Translations under genes and position numbers: made by a program
The notes under the pieces: generated by a model
Databases searched by the model: none
Seen by the model: only the letters and a program-made list of their open reading frames with translations
Told to the model about the DNA's origin: nothing
Part shown: positions 19,903 to 25,128 of the stretch, in pieces
Position numbering within the stretch: position 1 is the stretch's first letter
Layout of the letters: the number at the start of each line of letters is the position of its first letter
Origin: a virus
DNA: 25,128 bases
Virus record (IMG/VR): IMGVR_UViG_3300020469_004024
Coordinates: 1 to 25,128 of that record
Reading direction: 5' to 3' (one strand)

Positions 19903-20433
19903 ATGGCTGCCACAGTTAATGCCACTCTTAGTAGCGCGTCAGCCAATAGCTACGTGACGCTAGGGGAAGCGAACGCATATTTCGAGACCGTTCCAGATAG
20001 TAGCGATTGGGATAATAAAACAGATGATCAAAAGAATAGGTCTTTAATTTCTTCCACTCGTTGGATCGATAGTTTAAATTTCTACGGTGATCGTTGTGAC
20101 ACTGGCCAAGCATTGAAATGGCCACGTAACAATTACCACGTTGATCGTGTTGAGCTGACTTGTAGTGTTATCCCGTCTGACATCAAGTACGCTGCATACG
20201 AACTGGCGCGAGCGTTGGCCAATGAACCGGACTCAATTACAGGGACTACCGGCGATACGGGGTTATACGAAGAAGTCAAGCTTGGAGACATCGAAGTCAA
20301 GTACAACACTTCTAGCCAAGCTACTGGAACTGTCAATAACGTATTCGACATTTACCCTTGGTTGCAGTCTTATCTTGGTGCTTATAGTCTTGGAGGTAGC
20401 GGTAGCTATCAAGTACGTGTGGTGAGGGGTTGA
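19903..20433 (+). CDS. head-tail adaptor, DnaT-like family
   Basis: This 176-residue protein begins MAATVNATLSSASANSYVTL, GEANAYFETVPDSSDW, the pattern of the so-called DnaT-like putative ssDNA-binding family, which in phages functions as a head completion/adaptor protein below the portal. Trp-rich segments (STRWIDSLNF, ALKWPRNNY) and a helix IKYAAYELARALANEP fit that family. The start is the ATG at 19903, because an upstream in-frame codon at 19876 lies within the terminator. It opens the connector operon. Confidence 0.72.
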   Translation: MAATVNATLSSASANSYVTLGEANAYFETVPDSSDWDNKTDDQKNRSLISSTRWIDSLNFYGDRCDTGQALKWPRNNYHVDRVELTCSVIPSDIKYAAYELARALANEPDSITGTTGDTGLYEEVKLGDIEVKYNTSSQATGTVNNVFDIYPWLQSYLGAYSLGGSGSYQVRVVRG

Positions 20434-20434
20434 T

Positions 20435-20818
20435 ATGGCTGGTCAACTCGACACTCTTTTCAAGAACGTAGCAAAATCAGTTGTAGCTGATTTAGGTAAA
20501 TCGTTTGACAATTCAATTATTTATACAATTAAAGCATCTCCTACTTATAACGTTAATACCGGATCTTTAAGTACAACAGACACAGTTTATTCATTCAAAG
20601 CTCCAGTGGAGTTTATTGATTCACAAGAGGAAGAGGGCAGGGAAGAGCGTAAAGCAAAGTTGTATATCACTCCTGATCAAATAGGAGGTAATCAACCAAC
20701 CTTTGAAGATACCGTTACTTTAAAGTATGCCGGATCCAATAGGGTTACTCAGATCGTTGATCTTCGCACGTATAAGGGTAATCAAGAGTATCTGTTTGTT
20801 TTGTTGGTGCGGTTCTGA
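20435..20818 (+). CDS. head closure / head-tail joining protein
   Basis: This 127-residue protein with mostly beta character (NSIIYTIKASPTYNVNTGSL, DTVYSFKAPVEFID, TFEDTVTLKYAGSN, YLFVLLVRF) follows the adaptor by 1 bp. In siphovirus gene order, the small protein between adaptor and gp10-like protein is the head-closure or stopper subunit. No specific motif is decisive, so the assignment rests mainly on order and beta-rich profile. Confidence 0.6.
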   Translation: MAGQLDTLFKNVAKSVVADLGKSFDNSIIYTIKASPTYNVNTGSLSTTDTVYSFKAPVEFIDSQEEEGREERKAKLYITPDQIGGNQPTFEDTVTLKYAGSNRVTQIVDLRTYKGNQEYLFVLLVRF

Positions 20819-21330
20819 TGGCTAAGAGCGTGGCCAAGCAAATTGAAGCAGAGGTTGAAGCGCATCTCCAGCAAAGCTATAACCGACTAATTAACACCGT
20901 TATGCGTCGGCTTGCGACTAAAAAACGCAGTCCTGTTTACACAGGTTTTTTTGCATCAAGCTGGAAAGCAGATACCTCGCCTATCAATGCTCAAGATAAA
21001 GTTGAAGAAAACGCTCCTTGGTCCCAAATCAAAGCAACAAAAAACGCTAACCCTGCAAGCAAAGATTATAAAATTGATCCAAGATTTTACCCTCCAAATA
21101 AAGCGTTTAACTATAAAAAACGTGTTTACATTGGGAACACAGCTGAATATGCGGTTTACGCATTGGAAGACGGCAGGGTCCAACAGTTTGTTCAAGGGTC
21201 TGAAATGAAATCTCTAGTTGATGCAGCGTTCAAGGAACGCAAGGCCAGGATTTCAGTTGGATCAAGGCAAGCGACAGGTGCTTTCGGCAGTGCAGCTGGC
21301 AAGATTTACACTGGTTATAGCGAGGTGTAG
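20818..21330 (+). CDS. HK97-gp10-like tail completion protein
   Basis: This 170-residue protein starts with a long basic helix (EVEAHLQQSYNRLINTVMRR) followed by SPVYTGFFASSWKAD, the conserved (T)G-x-(F/L)-(R/A)-x-S element of the HK97 gp10-like family, and VYIGNTAEYAVYALEDG, the equivalent of the N-x-x-x-YA-x-x-x-E-x-G motif. It caps the tail or joins it to the head. It overlaps the previous gene by 1 nt (TGATG), so translation is coupled. Confidence 0.78.
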   Translation: MAKSVAKQIEAEVEAHLQQSYNRLINTVMRRLATKKRSPVYTGFFASSWKADTSPINAQDKVEENAPWSQIKATKNANPASKDYKIDPRFYPPNKAFNYKKRVYIGNTAEYAVYALEDGRVQQFVQGSEMKSLVDAAFKERKARISVGSRQATGAFGSAAGKIYTGYSEV

Positions 21331-21332
21331 TC

Positions 21333-21761
21333 ATGACTCTGGTAAACGCAAGAGCAGCTTTTGAAAAAGCAGTGACTGATGCTGTTGCAGCATCCGATGC
21401 TGCGGTATTAATGGTTTACGACAATGTTGCGTTTACTAAGCCAGGTAAAACTAAAAAATACATTTTAATGTCAGTCAGCTTTGGTCAATCGACGCTCCAA
21501 AACCAAGGTGCCGCACAAGATTATTATTCTGGAACGATCCAATGCAACGTATATGTCCCCAAATCAGCTGGTACGGCAACGTTGTCTACGATTAGCGAAG
21601 CAGTGGTCAACGGTTTAACTTCTGTGAATGCCAGCACCTACACAGACACTTATAGCTCTAGGCCGCGTGTTTTAGACATTGTTGGGCCAACACCGTTAAA
21701 CATTGAAAACCGTTCGCACTTTGTTGGAGTAATTTCTTGTCAATTTTCGGCAACCGCGTAA
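21333..21761 (+). CDS. tail terminator protein (DUF4128-like)
   Basis: This 142-residue alpha/beta protein comes directly after the gp10-like gene. It has an N-terminal helix (TLVNARAAFEKAVTDAVAAS), strands (KKYILMSVSFGQSTLQNQGA), a middle helix and a C-terminal strand pair (HFVGVISCQFSA). This order and profile match tail terminators, which form a hexamer at the top of the tail and stop tube growth. The DUF match is from memory. Confidence 0.68.
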   Translation: MTLVNARAAFEKAVTDAVAASDAAVLMVYDNVAFTKPGKTKKYILMSVSFGQSTLQNQGAAQDYYSGTIQCNVYVPKSAGTATLSTISEAVVNGLTSVNASTYTDTYSSRPRVLDIVGPTPLNIENRSHFVGVISCQFSATA

Positions 21762-21789
21762 TAGACTGTTAGGCAAATGCAGACCTTAG

Positions 21790-22140
21790 ATGCGTGCTTC
21801 AGAGCTTCTTCGGAACAAGTTTGGCGTCAGCCAGCTGTATAGGTACGAAGTAAAACAAGAAGAAGAGGTGGTGCTTGAAATCTATTGGCATCCGCTTACG
21901 ATTGCTGAACGAGAGTCAATTCAGAAAAGCGCCGATTCAGACGAAGCCGGAGACTTTGCGCTCAGCATGATGCTTCGTAAAGCTTTGAACGCGGATGGAA
22001 AGCGTTTATTTCAAGAAGGAGAGAAAGCTGTTCTAAAAAATTCAGTCGAGGCAGCCGTTCTTCAGGACATTCAGTTAGCCATGTTAGCTTCTGGAGCGGA
22101 GAATAAAGTGGAGGAAGCGAAAGCAGACTTGAAAAGCTAA
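21790..22140 (+). CDS. tail assembly chaperone, short form (gpG-like)
   Basis: This 116-residue, helical and charged protein lies between the tail terminator and the tape measure, the usual position of the gpG-type chaperone that keeps the tape measure soluble. It reads RASELLRNKFGVSQLYRYEV, then EIYWHPLTIAERESIQKSAD and a helix-rich end. The stop codon at 22138-22140 is preceded by CTTGAAAAGC, which forms a candidate +1 slippery site leading to the long form described next. The start is the ATG at 21790. Confidence 0.75.
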   Translation: MRASELLRNKFGVSQLYRYEVKQEEEVVLEIYWHPLTIAERESIQKSADSDEAGDFALSMMLRKALNADGKRLFQEGEKAVLKNSVEAAVLQDIQLAMLASGAENKVEEAKADLKS

Positions 22141-22330
22141 TGGAGATTGGTTTTTTATTTATGCTCTAGCTAAGGAGCTGGGCATGACTGTTGCTCAGCT
22201 TTGCAAGACTTTGACGCGGGAAGAGTTGGTCGGTTGGGCTGCTTTTTTTGAGTTGAAATCGGAGCAAGACGAGAAAGCAATAGAAAAAGCCAAAACAGCA
22301 AATCGAACGCAAGTACCAGTTAGGAGGTAA
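22133..22330 (+). CDS. tail assembly chaperone, frameshifted extension (gpGT-like)
   Basis: A second frame, +1 relative to the short chaperone, runs from just inside its end to a TAA at 22328-22330 and encodes KANGDWFFIYALAKELGMTV, then LVGWAAFFELKSEQDEKAIE. This resembles the T-part of chaperone GT proteins. Upstream this frame is closed by TGA at 22130-22132, so the switch must occur in the few bases before the TAA. The site is A-AAA at 22132-22135: the Lys tRNA on AAA can move forward one base and re-pair with AAA. The joined product would be 21790-22134 plus 22136-22330, 179 residues. An alternative is separate initiation at ATG 22184. Confidence 0.65.
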   Translation, partial: KANGDWFFIYALAKELGMTVAQLCKTLTREELVGWAAFFELKSEQDEKAIEKAKTANRTQVPVRR

Positions 22331-22356
22331 GATCAAGTAAGGGTCGCTGCCTAGCC

Positions 22357-25128
22357 GTGCCAGATTTTGGGATTAATCTTGATCTAAACGTTCGCGGACA
22401 AGAAAAATTTCAACGGGCGATTAAGGGAGTTGAGGCGCTTGAAGCAGCTGCCAAGAGAGTAAAAAAAGAATTTGACTTGTCCGGCAAGCTTCCGGGAACG
22501 CAAGCGCAAGCCGACCGGATAGGCTCTCTTAAGGCAGAGCTAACAAAACTTGCCCAAAAGCTTACAACCACTGGAACGTCAGGACGAAAAACTCAAGCTG
22601 GAGTTAATGATCTTGTTTCAACGTTTAAGTCTCTTTCTGCGGCAAGCGATGTCACAAAGGTGTCGTTTGATCAATTTGTAAAAGCAACTGTTGTTGCCGA
22701 ACGAGAAGTTAATAAGCTTGCTAGGGCTGAAGAGAATGTGCGACGTGAATTTTTAGGAATGCAAAGCCTTGAGTCACGCGAGGCTCAGCTAGAAAGAAGA
22801 GGTAACAAGCTTAGATTCTTACGAACTCAGAGAAAATTAAAGCTACAAGAGGCTGATGCAAGGAAGGAAAACGCTAAGCAGATAGATAGAGAAGCAAGAT
22901 CTTTAGAACGAAAAAACGACAAGGCTAAAAGAGAGGCTGCTATTGCAAAAAGAACAAAAGCTCGCCAAGGAAGACAGAAATTTACTGACGTAGCGACTGG
23001 AATTGGTTTTCCGCTGTTGTTTGGCGGAGGTCCGGGGTCTGCAATTGGTGGCGCAATCGGTGGGGCGCTTGGTGGGTTAGGAGGTTCTGTTCTTGCTAGT
23101 GCTTTGGGACAGCAGATAGACAAGCTAGGAGGGTTTGCGATTAAGACGGGAGCAGCCCTTGACCAACCTATTGAACAATTTGAAGAGATTATCAAGCTCA
23201 CTGGCAGCCTTGGTCGAGAGATTGGAGGACAGCAAGGACTTTTGAAAAGTCTTGGGTTGACCGAAGTTGCTGCGCTACAGGCTTCGCAGACGTTTGAAGA
23301 AGCTTACGGCCTTAAAACAGTTAACAGCTTAAAAGATTTATCACGCTCGGCTGTAGCCTTTCAAGATGCAATGGCAAGGCTGGGAATCACGATAACTGCT
23401 ACTCTTGCCGGGCCTTTGGGAGATTTGTTAAATAGTTTGTCTCGCGTAATGCCTAAAGGTCGCATTGATGAAATTTCTGAGCGTCAAGTACAGATTAGGC
23501 AACGCACTCAACAATTAGAAATTGATTTGAAAGGTGGAATAAACCCTAAAGCTTTGTCGCTAGCGGAAAGGCTTAAGCTCGAAAAGCAAGGAAAACCTGT
23601 TCCAGATGTAAATACTTTTGCTGGTGCTTCGTCTATGTCATTAAGTAGACGCACACGTCTCCAATCAAAACTGAATGAACTTAATAGTGAAATGGCAATT
23701 TTAGAAAAAGAGAGAACAAGGCTTATAGATGAACAAAACAATTCGCTTACCAGTCAGTCTAAAATCACTGGTATTATTAGAGATCAGATTAAAGCAATTG
23801 CAGAGATAGACAAACGAAGAACGCAGCAAGAGCAAATGCGTTTTACAGCAAGAAGAGACACTCTTGCAACTTTTTCAGCAAATACTGAAATCAAGCAAGC
23901 TGAAAATAGCCTAAACAGTATTAACTTAAGATTAAAAGCGGTTAAAGAGCTTAATAAAGAAACTATTAAAAATGGCAAAACAGATTTTAAGAATTTTGAT
24001 AAACAAGTATTGCTTGAGAAAGAACAGACAGCCGCTCAAGAAAACTTAAACAGGTTAAGAGCAAAAGGCAGTAATGACGAGTTAGTAGCCAAAAGAGCAA
24101 TCAATAAAGACGAGCTTCAGGCAATAAATAACATTAAAAAGACTACAATTTTAAGACAACAGTCCCATCTTGAAGAACTTACTTTTAACAAAGGCCGTGA
24201 AGCAATCTTTGAGGGCGAGTTGCTCGTCTTAGAGCAAAATTTTAAGCTTAAAGAGCAAATAGCTTTATCGCAAAACAAGCAGTCGCTTGAAAGTGTGAAA
24301 GAGTTGGAAATCAAGAAACAATTAGTACAGCTTCATGCTCAGGAAGCTGATTTGCGAAAAAGAAATTTTGACGAAGCGGTAAGGATAACAAAAGAAAGTC
24401 AAGCGCAATTTAGAATTGCAAAAGCAGAGCGCGAGCAGCAAGCGGCTTCTCGCTTAAAGGAAAGTCAAAACAAGTTTGGACTTGATATGAGGCAAAGTCA
24501 GATTACGCCTGTCGGTTTCTTTACAGAAAGTCAAAAGTCTATTGACATTAGAGAGCTAGAGACAGCGTTAATTCTTGAGCAAAAGTCTTTAAAGATAGCA
24601 AATATGCGAAAGAATTTAAAAGAAAATGGAGCTGACCTAAGAGAAGATGAAAAAATAAATAGACAGTTTGCTATTGATCAGGCAGCAAAACTGTTTGATC
24701 AAGACCAGAAAAATTTAACTCAGCTCAACGAACAGCTTGATTTTCAAGATAGGTATCGGGACGCTTTGGCATTAACCACGCCAGTTGTTGACAGCTTGTT
24801 TGACAGCCTGACAGCGGTAGTTGCTGGGACGAAATCAGCAGAAGAAGCGTTTGCCGACTTCCTTCGTACTATTTCTGACATGCTAATGGATACAGTTAAG
24901 CAGATGATTGCTCAATACATCGCTTTGGCAATTGCAAGAAGCTTTGGAATGGGTGGAAAGGGAGAGCAGCCTGGTTTTGATTTGGGAGGCTTTGGGAATC
25001 TTTCTTCTAGCGGAGTGGGTTTTTTGGAGGGAGCAAATATTCCATTACTGTCTAGAGCAAACGGCGGCCCACTTAGCGCAAATCAGCCTTCAATAATTGG
25101 CGAACGTGGACCGGAGTTGTTCATTCCG
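22357..25128 (+). CDS. tail tape measure protein, 3' end outside the window
   Basis: A frame of 924 codons begins at a GTG (22357) and is still open at the last base. The start MPDFGINLDLNVRGQEKF, RAIKGVEALE fits tape measures. A hydrophobic Gly/Ala segment (FPLLFGGGPGSAIGGAIGG, then ALGGLGGSVLASAL; residues about 212-250) is the membrane-interacting part. Long coiled coil follows (about 370-800). Near the end GTKSAEEAFADFLRTISDML and PSIIGERGPELFIP are the conserved C-terminal tape-measure elements. It sets tail length. AGGAGG at 22322-22327 is too distant to serve this start directly, so initiation may be coupled to the chaperone. Confidence 0.88.
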   Translation, partial: MPDFGINLDLNVRGQEKFQRAIKGVEALEAAAKRVKKEFDLSGKLPGTQAQADRIGSLKAELTKLAQKLTTTGTSGRKTQAGVNDLVSTFKSLSAASDVTKVSFDQFVKATVVAEREVNKLARAEENVRREFLGMQSLESREAQLERRGNKLRFLRTQRKLKLQEADARKENAKQIDREARSLERKNDKAKREAAIAKRTKARQGRQKFTDVATGIGFPLLFGGGPGSAIGGAIGGALGGLGGSVLASALGQQIDKLGGFAIKTGAALDQPIEQFEEIIKLTGSLGREIGGQQGLLKSLGLTEVAALQASQTFEEAYGLKTVNSLKDLSRSAVAFQDAMARLGITITATLAGPLGDLLNSLSRVMPKGRIDEISERQVQIRQRTQQLEIDLKGGINPKALSLAERLKLEKQGKPVPDVNTFAGASSMSLSRRTRLQSKLNELNSEMAILEKERTRLIDEQNNSLTSQSKITGIIRDQIKAIAEIDKRRTQQEQMRFTARRDTLATFSANTEIKQAENSLNSINLRLKAVKELNKETIKNGKTDFKNFDKQVLLEKEQTAAQENLNRLRAKGSNDELVAKRAINKDELQAINNIKKTTILRQQSHLEELTFNKGREAIFEGELLVLEQNFKLKEQIALSQNKQSLESVKELEIKKQLVQLHAQEADLRKRNFDEAVRITKESQAQFRIAKAEREQQAASRLKESQNKFGLDMRQSQITPVGFFTESQKSIDIRELETALILEQKSLKIANMRKNLKENGADLREDEKINRQFAIDQAAKLFDQDQKNLTQLNEQLDFQDRYRDALALTTPVVDSLFDSLTAVVAGTKSAEEAFADFLRTISDMLMDTVKQMIAQYIALAIARSFGMGGKGEQPGFDLGGFGNLSSSGVGFLEGANIPLLSRANGGPLSANQPSIIGERGPELFIP

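Noticed and set aside
22827-24314. Minus-strand frames within the tape-measure gene
   Set aside because: They are Ser/Leu/Phe-rich mirror frames of the Lys/Glu-rich coiled coil of the tape measure.
1-25128. CRISPR array
   Set aside because: No regularly spaced identical repeats of 20-40 bp are present; the repeats at 2574-2779 are short motifs in degenerate units.
1-25128. TGGARCG as a ribosome-binding site
   Set aside because: GGAG could act as a Shine-Dalgarno at two places (1802 and 8530), but most copies lie inside genes or on the non-coding strand.

Overview
This window looks like a large part of the genome of a tailed, siphovirus-like bacteriophage (free phage or prophage). The probable host is a marine picocyanobacterium such as Synechococcus or Prochlorococcus. 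The tail type rests on a tape-measure gene, a tail-chaperone pair and a tail-terminator-like gene with no sheath gene visible. The host is inferred from the style of the small accessory proteins and is less certain. No integrase, repressor of a known family, lysis gene, tRNA or DNA polymerase is recognisable. The sequence ends inside the tape-measure gene and begins inside a YdcF-like gene.

Layout. At 1-1292 lie plus-strand accessory genes: a YdcF/DUF218-like protein (cut by the window edge), a dCTP deaminase and a small conserved-looking protein. At 1271-4871 is a minus-strand replication cluster led by a primase-polymerase/PriCT-2/RecA-type helicase fusion, followed by small genes that include two ribbon-helix-helix proteins. 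The 3' end of the primase gene carries a threefold repeat unit (2574-2779) that looks like an iteron-type replication origin. A compact pair of divergent promoters sits at 4940-5001. At 5026-8761 is a plus-strand block: a putative ssDNA-binding protein, a 298-bp structured non-coding segment, and an overlapping operon (ParB-like protein, ribbon-helix-helix, two microproteins, zinc ribbon plus HTH). A PD-(D/E)XK exonuclease and a small downstream gene complete it. At 8712-9895 is a minus-strand operon of five genes that all overlap by 4 nt. At 10321-13779 is a series of small minus-strand genes, most followed by their own intrinsic terminator, ending with a terminase-small-subunit-like gene that is divergent from terL. 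From 13869 onward is the plus-strand structural module: large terminase, zinc ribbon, basic protein, tail tube, portal, scaffold, capsid, strong terminator, four head-tail/tail-terminator genes, a tail-chaperone pair joined by a probable +1 frameshift, and the tape measure.

The most striking signal is not a gene. The 7-mer TGGARCG occurs about 39 times by hand count, against roughly 6 expected by chance. Its orientation flips at about 2.75-2.84 kb, exactly where the iteron-like repeat lies. To the right it is almost always on the plus strand whatever the coding strand (27 plus, 3 minus); to the left it is mostly on the minus strand (7 minus, 2 plus). This is the pattern of a polar, fork-oriented sequence such as Chi or KOPS, and it independently supports an origin at 2.6-2.8 kb.
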